A stretch of DNA of 9,274 bases from Pseudomonadota bacterium (GTDB lineage: Bacteria > Pseudomonadota > Gammaproteobacteria > Burkholderiales > Burkholderiaceae_D). The stretch is taken from assembly GCA_023391395.1 (NCBI GenBank), contig JAEWBA010000259.1, forward strand, positions 1-9,274, given 5' to 3'. The translations under genes were made by a program, and so were the position numbers. The notes below the pieces were generated by a model. That model did not search any database and was not told the DNA's origin. It saw only the letters and a program-made list of their open reading frames with translations. This document shows, piece by piece, positions 1-6,358 of this stretch (positions are counted from its first letter, which is position 1; every line of letters starts with the position of its first letter).

Positions 1-138
1 CGTTTGGCTACGGTAGAAATACCGGCCACCTTGTTTGCCTGTGTTTTGTGTCCTAGGCTGCCTCCCATGACGGCTGCCCACAGCCGCGCCCGTGCAAGGC
101 ATCACGCCATGCGCGGAAACAATATCAGGAGACAAACC

Positions 139-174
139 ATGCATTCTCATCTTCCGCGCGCCCTGCGGCTTTAG
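139..174 (+). CDS. Possible 11-residue leader peptide (mini-ORF)
   Basis: ATG at 139 is preceded by a strong Shine-Dalgarno AGGAGA (127-132) with 6-base spacing. The frame reads MHSHLPRALRL and stops at TAG (172-174). The signal is stronger than that of several real genes in this window, so translation is plausible. The start region resembles that of the depolymerase at 350: both have AGGAGACA, then ATGCAT, then a short Arg/Leu-rich stretch. It could be a regulatory leader peptide, the remnant of a duplicated gene start, or chance. No function can be assigned. Confidence 0.3.
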   Translation: MHSHLPRALRL

Positions 175-195
175 GCTGCCGGCGGGCGCAGCCGC
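165..195 (+). repeat. Overlapping inverted repeats after the mini-ORF
   Basis: GGCTGC (174-179) can pair with GCAGCC (188-193) across an 8-base loop, starting at the last base of the mini-ORF stop codon. GCGGCT (165-170) can instead pair with AGCCGC (190-195), so the two pairings compete for the same 3' arm. The layout recalls leader-peptide control, but no T-tract follows, so it is not an intrinsic terminator. GC-rich DNA produces such repeats by chance. Confidence 0.25.
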
Positions 196-349
196 CACGC
201 TGCTGCACCGCATCCGCGTCCACTCGCTTCATCAAGCAATCTCGAGTCCGGCCCGAGTTCGCCCTCTTGCGCCTGCTCGTTGCGAAGCTTGTGTCGCGCG
301 GACCTCAGCGCCTAGCCATCGACCAACGAAAAAAAGGAGACATCTCATC

Positions 350-1810
350 ATGCATCCCAAGTTCACGCGCCTCATGCGGCGCCTCGCCATCCTGAGCGGC
401 TTGCTGCTCCCCTTTGCCGCGCAGGCGGCCGTACCTGCCGGCCCGGGCGCATGGAGCAGCAACCAGACCTGGGCCGCCGATCCGAATCATGGTGGCAATC
501 TGACCGGCTACTTCTACTGGCCGGCCTCGCAGCCGGTCAAGAACGGCAAGCGCGCGCTGATCCTGGTTCTGCATGGTTGCGCGCAAACGGCAGCCAACGA
601 TGTCATCAACGGTAGCGACGGCGGCTATAACTGGAAAGCGGTGGCCGACCAGTACGGTGCGGTGATCCTGGCGCCCAACGCCACCGGCAATGTCGCCAAC
701 GTCCACTGCTGGAATTACTACGGCGCTTCGCATACCCGCACTTCCGGCCACAACGGCGTGCTGCTGGACTTGGTGAATCGCTTCAAGAACGATTCCAAAT
801 ACGCCATCGATCCTGCACAAGTCTATGTGACCGGCCTGTCCTCGGGCGGCGGCCAGACCATGGTGCTGGGCTGCCTCGCACCCGACGTCTTTGCCGGCAT
901 CGGCAATAACGCCGGCCCGGCATTGGGCACTTCCTCCCTCCAGATCGGTTCGGTCCCGTCCGGTTTTACCGCCGCCACCGCCGCACAGAACTGCCGCAAT
1001 ATCGCCGGTAGCCAGGCCGACAAGTTTTCCACGCAAATCGCCAACGCGATCTGGGGCACCTCGGACTTCACCGTGGCCCAGGCCTACGGTCCGCTGAACA
1101 TGGACGCGATGCGCCGCGTCTATGGCGGAACTCCCACCAAGGGCGCCAACTTCACGGTGGCCGGCGGCGGCACCGGCACGCCCTATACCATCGGCGGCAA
1201 GCTGCGCACCACCGAGATTTCGGTGTCCGGCCTGGGGCATGCCTGGCCAGCGGGCGCCGGCGGCCAGAACACCAATTACGTGAATAACACCACGGTCAAT
1301 TACCCGGCCTACATCACCAAATTCTGGTTCGACAACAACCTGCGCGTGACCACCGAGCCGGAACCGCCGGGTGGAGTGCCGACTGGCCTGACCGTGACGG
1401 GGACGACCACCAACTCCGTATCGCTGTCCTGGAATCCGGTCAGCGGCGCCACCGGTTACAACGTCTATCGCAATAACGTCAAGGTCACGGGCACGCCGGT
1501 GACGGCCACCAGCTATACCGATACCGGACTGGCGGCCAGCACCAGCTATACCTATACCGTGACCGAGCTGTATTCGGGCGGCGAAAGCGGGCATTCCACT
1601 CCGGTGACGGCCACCACCAAATCGACCTTCACTTGCACGACCAGCACTTCCAGCAATTACGCGCACGTCACGGCCGGACGCGCCACCACCAGCGGCGGTT
1701 ATACCTATGCCAAGGGTTCCAACCAGAACATGGGCTTGTATAACACCTTCGTGACCACGACGCTGGCACAAACGGCAGCCGGCTATTACATCATCGGCAA
1801 TTGCCCCTGA
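350..1810 (+). CDS. phaZ: Secreted poly(3-hydroxybutyrate) depolymerase, type-1 catalytic domain
   Basis: This 486-residue enzyme should hydrolyse extracellular PHB to oligomers and monomers. Residues 1-26 form a Sec signal peptide: basic start, hydrophobic core, AQA cleavage site. The alpha/beta-hydrolase domain (about 30-333) shows the oxyanion motif LHGC (His75), lipase box GLSSG (nucleophile Ser164), a likely catalytic Asp239 in GTSDFTV, and His297 in GLGHAWPAG. The oxyanion residue lies before the lipase box, the type-1 order. A Pro/Glu hinge leads to a fibronectin type III domain (about 343-423). The last 60 residues, with conserved His, Arg and GGYTYA...GSNQ-type residues, fit a PHB substrate-binding domain. 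Length and four-part layout match known extracellular depolymerases. ATG 350 is preferred over the in-frame ATG at 92 because GGAGA (336-340) lies 9 bases before it and the signal peptide starts there. Related esterases (feruloyl or acetylxylan type) share the fold, but the C-terminal domain favours PHB. Confidence 0.92.
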   Translation: MHPKFTRLMRRLAILSGLLLPFAAQAAVPAGPGAWSSNQTWAADPNHGGNLTGYFYWPASQPVKNGKRALILVLHGCAQTAANDVINGSDGGYNWKAVADQYGAVILAPNATGNVANVHCWNYYGASHTRTSGHNGVLLDLVNRFKNDSKYAIDPAQVYVTGLSSGGGQTMVLGCLAPDVFAGIGNNAGPALGTSSLQIGSVPSGFTAATAAQNCRNIAGSQADKFSTQIANAIWGTSDFTVAQAYGPLNMDAMRRVYGGTPTKGANFTVAGGGTGTPYTIGGKLRTTEISVSGLGHAWPAGAGGQNTNYVNNTTVNYPAYITKFWFDNNLRVTTEPEPPGGVPTGLTVTGTTTNSVSLSWNPVSGATGYNVYRNNVKVTGTPVTATSYTDTGLAASTSYTYTVTELYSGGESGHSTPVTATTKSTFTCTTSTSSNYAHVTAGRATTSGGYTYAKGSNQNMGLYNTFVTTTLAQTAAGYYIIGNCP

Positions 1811-1850
1811 GGTAAACGGCACACGGGCGACACTTGCTCGAAACCCTAAG

Positions 1851-1877
1851 GCAGGCCGCAAAGGCCTGCTTTTTTTT
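1851..1877 (+). terminator. Rho-independent terminator of the depolymerase gene
   Basis: GCAGGCC (1851-1857) pairs perfectly with GGCCTGC (1863-1869) around a GCAAA loop, followed at once by eight T (1870-1877). Extra pairs can form between the AAG before the stem and the T-tract. It lies 41 bases after the depolymerase stop codon and separates that gene from the secretion operon, so the operon needs its own promoter. Confidence 0.93.
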
Positions 1878-1906
1878 CATCCCGGAAAAATAAAGCCGAA
1901 AAGAAA

Positions 1907-1940
1907 GACGTCGCGGGCACTTTTTGGAAGATCCGACGTC
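1907..1940. repeat. Inverted GACGTCG/CGACGTC pair ahead of the secretion operon
   Basis: GACGTCG (1907-1913) and CGACGTC (1934-1940) form a perfect 7-bp inverted repeat across 20 bases. Each arm contains the palindrome GACGTC. A third ACGTC copy lies at 1958-1962, within TACGTCA. Such an arrangement could be an operator for a dimeric regulator, but no known factor can be named from the sequence. Confidence 0.35.
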
Positions 1941-1995
1941 CGAGGAATATCTGCTTTACGTCAAGATTTCTTGCAGTCAGCCCTCCGTCGAGACG

Positions 1996-2043
1996 TTTCT
2001 CCCGTCTGGAGCAGTGTATAAAGCGGCAATGCCGACTTATACT
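1996..2043 (+). promoter_or_regulatory. Candidate promoter region for the gsp operon
   Basis: The intergenic stretch 1878-2088 must hold the operon promoter, because a terminator lies just upstream. The best -10 candidates are TATACT (2038-2043), matching the sigma-70 consensus at 5 of 6 bases, and TATAAA (2017-2022). Neither has a good -35: TGTATA (2015-2020) matches 3 of 6 at 17-base spacing for the first, and TTTCTC (1996-2001) sits at only 15-base spacing for the second. A poor -35 would fit an activated promoter. Use from TATACT would give a 5' leader of roughly 40 bases before gspG. Confidence 0.3.
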
Positions 2044-2088
2044 TGCTCATCGGTTTTTCATTTCATCAATACTTATCTGGAATCGCTT

Positions 2089-2553
2089 ATGCCCAAGCTA
2101 TGTTCTTCCGCCGTGTGGCGTCGGCACGCGCGTGCAGCCCAGCGCGGCTTCACCCTGATCGAAATCATGGTCGTCGTGGTCATCATGGGTATCCTTGCCG
2201 CGCTGGTGGTGCCGAACCTGATGGGACGCACCGACGATGCCCGCATTCTCGCCGCGCGTCAGGACATCTCCACCATCATGCAGGCCCTGAAGCTGTACCG
2301 GCTGGACAACCAGCGTTATCCGACCACCGAGCAGGGCTTGCAAGCTCTGATCACCAAGCCGACCAGTGGACCGCCGGCCAATGGCTGGAAAGCTGGCGGC
2401 TATCTCGATCGCTTGCCGAAAGACCCATGGGGCAATCCTTATCAATATATGTCGCCCGGCCTCAAGGGCGAGGTCGATGTGTATTCCCTGGGCGCCGACG
2501 GCCAGCCGGGCGGTACCGGCGCGGATGCCGACATCGGTTCCTGGGAGTCCTAG
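2089..2553 (+). CDS. gspG: Type II secretion major pseudopilin GspG
   Basis: This is the main subunit of the periplasmic pseudopilus that drives cargo through the secretin. The 154-residue precursor has a basic leader of 20 residues, then the prepilin peptidase site G20/F21-TLIE with the conserved Glu at mature position +5 (Glu25) and a hydrophobic helix to about residue 43. Hallmarks of GspG follow: NQRYPTTEQGLQALITKP (74-91), LPKDPWGNPYQY (109-120), and an Asp-rich C-terminal loop (about 130-149) where calcium binds in characterised GspG proteins. ATG 2089 has a weak GGAA (2079-2082) at 6-base spacing. The in-frame GTG at 2113 would give a shorter leader. Upstream in-frame starts (2029, 1924) add residues unlike any pseudopilin leader. 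It is the first gene of the operon; gspH follows after 5 bases. Confidence 0.96.
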   Translation: MPKLCSSAVWRRHARAAQRGFTLIEIMVVVVIMGILAALVVPNLMGRTDDARILAARQDISTIMQALKLYRLDNQRYPTTEQGLQALITKPTSGPPANGWKAGGYLDRLPKDPWGNPYQYMSPGLKGEVDVYSLGADGQPGGTGADADIGSWES

Positions 2554-2558
2554 GAATC

Positions 2559-3068
2559 TTGAGCGGCCCGTTGCCCGCAGCCAGCCGCCGTACTACGGTA
2601 GTGCGGCGGTGCGCGCGCGGCTTCACCCTGCTGGAATTGCTGGTGGTGATGGTCATCGCCGGCATCACGCTCGGCCTGGTGTCCTTCAATGCCATGCCTA
2701 GCGAACGCCAAGTGCTGCAGAACGAGGCGCAGCGCGTGGCGCTGCTGCTGCAACTGGCGCGCGACGAGGCGATCGTGCGCAACCGGCCGGTCGCCGTCGA
2801 CATCGATGGCTATGGCTATCGCTTCTGGATACGCGACGACAACAAGACCTGGGTGCCTTTTACCGGTGACGACATGCTGCGCGAACGCCAATTCAACCGC
2901 GCGCCCCTCGGCGTGTCCATCGATCCGCCCACCGTCGAGCGGGGCCAGACGTTGCGTATCGTGTTCGGCCGCGAGCCGGTGGACAGGCCCTTCGCTCTGA
3001 GCTTCAGCATGGGCAATAGCCAGTCCGTCATCCGTGCCGATGGCATCGGCAATTTCGCGGTGGAGTGA
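2559..3068 (+). CDS. gspH: Type II secretion minor pseudopilin GspH (TTG start proposed)
   Basis: A minor pseudopilin expected near the pseudopilus tip complex. The frame encodes a prepilin signal, G21/F22-TLLELLVVMVIAGI, with Glu at mature +5. The rest suits the GspH domain: NEAQRVALLLQLARDEAIVRNRPVAVDI (about 55-82), then a beta-rich region with FWIRDDNKTWVPF. There is no usable ATG; the nearest in-frame one, at 2043, lies upstream of gspG. I propose TTG 2559, five bases after the gspG stop, with GGGAG (2543-2547) inside gspG as ribosome site at 11-base spacing; this gives 169 residues. GTG 2601 would give a 7-residue leader, common in this family, but has no visible Shine-Dalgarno. Identity is firm and the start is uncertain. 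Confidence 0.92.
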   Translation: MSGPLPAASRRTTVVRRCARGFTLLELLVVMVIAGITLGLVSFNAMPSERQVLQNEAQRVALLLQLARDEAIVRNRPVAVDIDGYGYRFWIRDDNKTWVPFTGDDMLRERQFNRAPLGVSIDPPTVERGQTLRIVFGREPVDRPFALSFSMGNSQSVIRADGIGNFAVE

Positions 3069-3069
3069 C

Positions 3070-3450
3070 ATGCGCCGCTTCCGTTCCTCCTCTGCTCGCG
3101 GATTCACGCTGCTGGAAGTGCTGGTGGCGCTGGTGATCGTGGGCACCGCCCTGGGCGCCAGCATGCGCGCGGTCGGCAGCCTGACCCAGAACAGCAGCGG
3201 CTTGCGCGCTTCCATGATGGCCACCTGGTCGGCCGAGAATCGCCTGTCGCAAATCCGGCTGGCCCGCGAATGGCCGGCGTTCGGCAAGCGCTCCTTCGCC
3301 TGTCCGCAGGGCGAGCTGGAACTGGTGTGCGAGGAAGAAGTGCTGGCTACTCCCAACATCAATTTCCGGCGCGTCGAAGTCAGCGTCTACGACGCCCAGG
3401 ACCCGGGGCGCCGCATCATCAAGCTGGCGCAGATCGTGCCGAACGGGTAG
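3070..3450 (+). CDS. gspI: Type II secretion minor pseudopilin GspI
   Basis: In studied systems GspI nucleates the GspI-J-K tip of the pseudopilus. The 126-residue precursor has leader MRRFRSSSARG, cleavage G11/F12 with Glu16 at mature +5, and a hydrophobic segment VLVALVIVGTALGA. Diagnostic parts are the short length, WSAENRLSQIRL (53-64), and FACPQGELELVC with two cysteines (78 and 87) that could form a disulfide in the periplasm. ATG 3070 begins one base after the gspH stop, with GGAG at 3062-3065. The longer frame from ATG 3034 would put extra residues ahead of a complete prepilin leader and was not chosen. Confidence 0.95.
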   Translation: MRRFRSSSARGFTLLEVLVALVIVGTALGASMRAVGSLTQNSSGLRASMMATWSAENRLSQIRLAREWPAFGKRSFACPQGELELVCEEEVLATPNINFRRVEVSVYDAQDPGRRIIKLAQIVPNG

Positions 3451-3454
3451 GACC

Positions 3455-4129
3455 ATGCGCGCATTGCATCCGACCAGCAGACTCACCGGTGTGAAACGCG
3501 GACGGGGCTTCACCCTGATCGAACTCCTGGTGGCGATCGCCGTGATGGCCATCGTCGCCGTGCTCGGGTGGCGCGGCCTGGACGGCATCGTGCGGGCGCG
3601 CGAAGCCTTGACCACCGAACTCGAACAAGTGCGCGGCTTGCAGCTGGCCTTCGCCCAGATGCAAAGCGATTGCGCTCATATCGTCGATACCGATCTCATC
3701 CCCAACCGTTCCCGGCTGGTGGTCGAGCCGGCACGGGTGATAATGGTGCGCAACGTGTTCGCCGACGACCAGCCGCCGCGTATCCAGGTGGTGTCCTACC
3801 AGCTCTTCAACGGTGTGCTGACGCGCCGCGAATCGCAGGCGACGCGCGACCTGAATGCGCTGGACAGCCTGTGGCTGGCGGTGAGCACCAATTCGCAGGA
3901 GAGCCGGGCGGTGGTGCTGCAATCGAACGTGGACGACATGCGCATGCGCGTCTGGGTCAGCGACGGCAAGGGCTGGCGCAATCCCAGCAATGATGTGCCG
4001 ACCGGGACCACCACCACCACTCCCGCTGCCAGCGTCACCACCGTAGGCCCGACGGGCCTGGAAGTGGCGCTGCAACTGCAAGGGCGGCCGGCCGGCATGA
4101 CCAAGGTTTTCCTCCTGGGGGCGGTGTAA
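3455..4129 (+). CDS. gspJ: Type II secretion minor pseudopilin GspJ
   Basis: A tip pseudopilin that partners GspI and GspK. The 224-residue precursor has G18/F19-TLIELLVAIAVMAIVAVLGW with Glu23 at mature +5, then a family-typical helix GLDGIVRAREALTTELEQVRGLQLAFAQMQSDC. The C-terminal half is beta-rich and ends LQGRPAGMTKVFLLGAV. Residues 178-200 form a Thr-rich low-complexity segment encoded partly by ACC repeats (4007-4018), probably a surface loop. ATG 3455 lies 4 bases after the gspI stop, with GGG/AGGA ribosome-site bases over that stop. GTG 3491 is a possible alternative start giving a short leader. The stop overlaps the gspK start in TAATG. Confidence 0.95.
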   Translation: MRALHPTSRLTGVKRGRGFTLIELLVAIAVMAIVAVLGWRGLDGIVRAREALTTELEQVRGLQLAFAQMQSDCAHIVDTDLIPNRSRLVVEPARVIMVRNVFADDQPPRIQVVSYQLFNGVLTRRESQATRDLNALDSLWLAVSTNSQESRAVVLQSNVDDMRMRVWVSDGKGWRNPSNDVPTGTTTTTPAASVTTVGPTGLEVALQLQGRPAGMTKVFLLGAV

Positions 4130-5091
4130 TGCGACCGCTGCGTTCAAAACGGCATCAGCGCGGCGTGGCGATCATCACGGCGCTGTTGCTGACCACGCTG
4201 GCCATTACCGTGGTCGGCAGCCTGTTCTGGCAGCAGCAGGTGCAGGTGCGTTCCATCGAAAATCAGCGCCTGCAATTGCAGAAGCAATGGGTCCTTCGCG
4301 GCGCGCTCGACTGGACCCGCCTGATCCTGCGCGAGGATGCGCGCTATTCGACAGTCGATCACCTGGGCGAGCCGTGGGCGGTGACCCTGGCCGAGACGCG
4401 GCTCGATCAGTACGTGGAAGGCGCAAATGCCGACAGCGGTGCCTCCGACGCCAAGCTGTCGGGCAGCATCGTTGATGCCCAGGGCCGTTACAACCTGACG
4501 AACCTGGTCAAGGATGGCCTCGTCAATGAAGCCGAGGTGGCCGCCTTCGGCCGGCTTCTCTCCAATGTCCAGCTCGATCCCTCGCTGGCGCGCGCCGCAG
4601 CCGTGGTGATCGCCTCGACCTACCCGCCGAAGACGCAGGAAGGGACGCAGCAGGGCGAGCGCAGTACGGGCGGCGAGACGTCGCGGCCGATGAAATTCGA
4701 ATACGTGGATGACCTGCTGGCCGTGCCCGGCTTCACGCCAGAGATGGTGGCCAAGCTGCGTGAGTTCGTGGTGGTGTTGCCGAAGTCGACGCCGATCAAT
4801 GTCAATACCGCTCCGGCGGAGGTGCTGGCTGCGAGAATTGATACACTGTCGCTTTCCGAGGCCGCGGCGCTGGTAGCCGCCCGGGAAAATACCTACTTCA
4901 AGGACACCAACGATTTCATGCAGCGCCTGTCGGGTAAGCCGACGACCGGCGTGGGTGATCTGATCGCAACCAGCACCGGATACTTCCTGGTCAACGGCAA
5001 GGTGCAGATGTATCGCGCCAGCATGGATATGCAGGCGCTGGTCGAACGCAACCAGCAGAGCACCAGGATTCTGTGGATCCGGGAAAACTAG
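4129..5091 (+). CDS. gspK: Type II secretion minor pseudopilin GspK
   Basis: GspK is the large pseudopilin expected to cap the tip. At 320 residues it is far longer than its neighbours, as usual. The leader ends G12/V13-AIITALLLTTLAITVVGSLFW. Mature position +5 is Thr rather than Glu, the known GspK exception. Diagnostic regions are GSIVDAQGRYNLTNLV (112-127), a helix-hairpin-helix-like LLAVPGFTPEMVAKLREFVVVLP (196-218), and INVNTAPAEVLAA (223-235). A polar stretch near 166-187 (KTQEGTQQGERSTGGETS) is probably a loop. The ATG shares its A with the gspJ stop, with a G-rich ribosome site at 4116-4121, so translation is likely coupled. Confidence 0.95.
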   Translation: MRPLRSKRHQRGVAIITALLLTTLAITVVGSLFWQQQVQVRSIENQRLQLQKQWVLRGALDWTRLILREDARYSTVDHLGEPWAVTLAETRLDQYVEGANADSGASDAKLSGSIVDAQGRYNLTNLVKDGLVNEAEVAAFGRLLSNVQLDPSLARAAAVVIASTYPPKTQEGTQQGERSTGGETSRPMKFEYVDDLLAVPGFTPEMVAKLREFVVVLPKSTPINVNTAPAEVLAARIDTLSLSEAAALVAARENTYFKDTNDFMQRLSGKPTTGVGDLIATSTGYFLVNGKVQMYRASMDMQALVERNQQSTRILWIREN

Positions 5092-5107
5092 AAAAGAGAC
5101 GCTAGCC

Positions 5108-6358
5108 TTGAGCACATTGTTTATCCGCCTGCCCGCCAGGGCCGCTGCCGATCAGGCCCAGGACGGAGCGCCGATGTATTGCCAGTTCGCCTCGGCCTCG
5201 GATAGCGACGCCGTCGAGCGCGAGGGTGTGGCCCCGCTGTCCGAATTGTCGGAGCTGGTGAGTCGCGCGCGCCGTGTCGTGGTGTTGCTGGCTGCCAGCG
5301 ACGTGACCCTGTTGCGCGTGAAAGTGCCGCCGCTGTCTGCGGCCAGGTTGCGCGCCGCTCTGCCGAATCTGGTCGAAGACCAGTTGATGAGCGATCCGGC
5401 CGAATGCGTGGTGGTGGCCGGGGGCGCAGTCGGCGATACGCGCACCGTGGCAGTGGTGCAGCGCAATTGGCTTGAGCTCATCAATCGCAGCCTGGTCGCG
5501 CTCGGCGCGCGCAGCATCGCCGCCATTCCCTCACAGTTGTGCCTGCCGGCGAGCGAAGACGGAGCCAGTGCCGCCATCGTCGAATACGGCAACGAGGTCG
5601 AAGTGGTGGTGCGGCTCGGCGAGCAGGAGGGCATCGGCTTGCCGGTGTTTGCGGATCAGCCCGAGCTGGCGCCTCTCGAAGCGATGCAGGCCTTGTGCGC
5701 GGTGGTTCCGCAGGCGCCCATCGCCTTGGCGGTGCCGCCCGCGCGGGTGCGTCAGTACGAGGATGCCCTGACCGCCATCCCGGAGGCGGCGCCACGAGTT
5801 GCACTCGCCGCCGACAGCTGGCAACGCTGGATCGCCGGAGCGCGTCAGGCCTCGATCGATCTGATGATCGGGCTGGGCGCCTCGGCCGGACCGAAGCTGG
5901 ACTGGCGGCCGTGGCGCTGGCCTCTGGTGCTGGCCGGCCTGATCCTGCTGATCCATACGCTGGGAATGAATATCGACTGGCTGCGCAAGAAGCGCGAGGC
6001 CGACGGCTTGCGCAACGCGATGGTGCAAATCTACCGCTCGGCCTTCCCCAATGAGACGGCGATCCTCGATCCGGTGGCGCAATTGCGGCAAAAGATCGCA
6101 GTTACCCAGCGCGAGTCGGGGCAGATCGCGCCCGACGATTTCCTTGCTCTGGCCGCGGGCTTCACCGAAGCCTGGACCGGCATCGGGCAAAAGCCGGACG
6201 GCATCGGCGGGATCGAATACCGCGACCGCGCGCTGACGGTGAAGCTCAAGCAGGGTGGGGAAGCGCCGCTGGAACAGTTGCGTACCGCGCTGGCGGCGCG
6301 CAACTTGTCCGTCACGGAAGCCGGCAGCGGTGTGTTGCAGATACGGAGTGCGAAATGA
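5108..6358 (+). CDS. gspL: Type II secretion inner-membrane platform protein GspL (TTG start)
   Basis: GspL links the cytoplasmic ATPase GspE to the inner-membrane platform and pairs with GspM. The 416-residue protein has a cytoplasmic actin-like N-terminal domain (about 1-260), one transmembrane helix (about 271-290, WPLVLAGLILLIHTLGMNI) and a periplasmic ferredoxin-like C-terminal domain. Typical features are VVVLLAASDVTLLRVKVPPLSAARLRAALPNLVEDQL (57-93) and the C-terminal IGGIEYRDRALTVKLK. The only sensible start is TTG 5108, giving MSTLFIRLPAR; the next ATG, near 5174, would remove the first strand. The ribosome site is weak (AGAGA, about 5095-5099), which suggests lower expression than the pseudopilins. 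It lies 16 bases after gspK and overlaps gspM by 4. Confidence 0.94.
   Translation: MSTLFIRLPARAAADQAQDGAPMYCQFASASDSDAVEREGVAPLSELSELVSRARRVVVLLAASDVTLLRVKVPPLSAARLRAALPNLVEDQLMSDPAECVVVAGGAVGDTRTVAVVQRNWLELINRSLVALGARSIAAIPSQLCLPASEDGASAAIVEYGNEVEVVVRLGEQEGIGLPVFADQPELAPLEAMQALCAVVPQAPIALAVPPARVRQYEDALTAIPEAAPRVALAADSWQRWIAGARQASIDLMIGLGASAGPKLDWRPWRWPLVLAGLILLIHTLGMNIDWLRKKREADGLRNAMVQIYRSAFPNETAILDPVAQLRQKIAVTQRESGQIAPDDFLALAAGFTEAWTGIGQKPDGIGGIEYRDRALTVKLKQGGEAPLEQLRTALAARNLSVTEAGSGVLQIRSAK

Larger units (their letters stand above)
1..349. other. Non-coding region upstream of the depolymerase gene
   Basis: No long gene is supported here. The depolymerase reading frame stays open back to an ATG at 92, but residues translated from 92-349 look like chance coding in GC-rich DNA, and the signal peptide only begins after 350. 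The stretch contains a perfect 6-bp stem with a 4-base loop (71-86), which no T-tract follows. It also contains a mini-ORF at 139-174 and an inverted repeat right after it. I found no good sigma-70 promoter; TTGTTT (31-36) with TAGGCT (54-59) has 17-base spacing but matches consensus at only 3 of 6 positions in each box. The 5' part of this stretch may be the 3' flank of a gene outside the window. Confidence 0.6.

Noticed and set aside
24..38. Sigma-54-like promoter (GG at 24-25, GC at 37-38)
   Set aside because: There are 11 bases between the GG and GC pairs, whereas sigma-54 promoters need 10, so the element is out of register.
71..86. Hairpin with a 6-bp stem as a terminator of an upstream gene
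   Set aside because: No T-tract follows the stem, and no upstream coding region can be seen in the first 70 bases.
92..349. N-terminal extension of the depolymerase from ATG 92
   Set aside because: It would place 86 atypical residues before a perfect signal peptide. ATG 350 has its own strong ribosome site.
305..1861. Long antisense open frame (518 codons) opposite the depolymerase
   Set aside because: High-GC genes often leave a long open complementary frame. The predicted protein is low-complexity (Gly/Arg/His/Ala-rich) with no recognisable domain, while the + strand frame has clear catalytic motifs.
1924..2088. Upstream extension of gspG to ATG 1924 or 2029
   Set aside because: It would create an unusually long leader lacking prepilin character, run through the presumed promoter region, and has no better ribosome site.
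2043..2558. Long N-terminal extension of gspH overlapping gspG
   Set aside because: The frame is open only as a shadow of gspG; the residues are unlike any pseudopilin and precede a complete prepilin signal.
2139..3525. Repeated GGCTTCACCCTG-type sequence in gspG, gspH and gspJ as a DNA repeat family
   Set aside because: It encodes the conserved prepilin cleavage motif G/FTLxE; the similarity follows from protein homology and codon preference.
5531..6190. Minus-strand open frame opposite gspL
   Set aside because: It is a shadow of gspL, with no ribosome site or domain pattern of its own.
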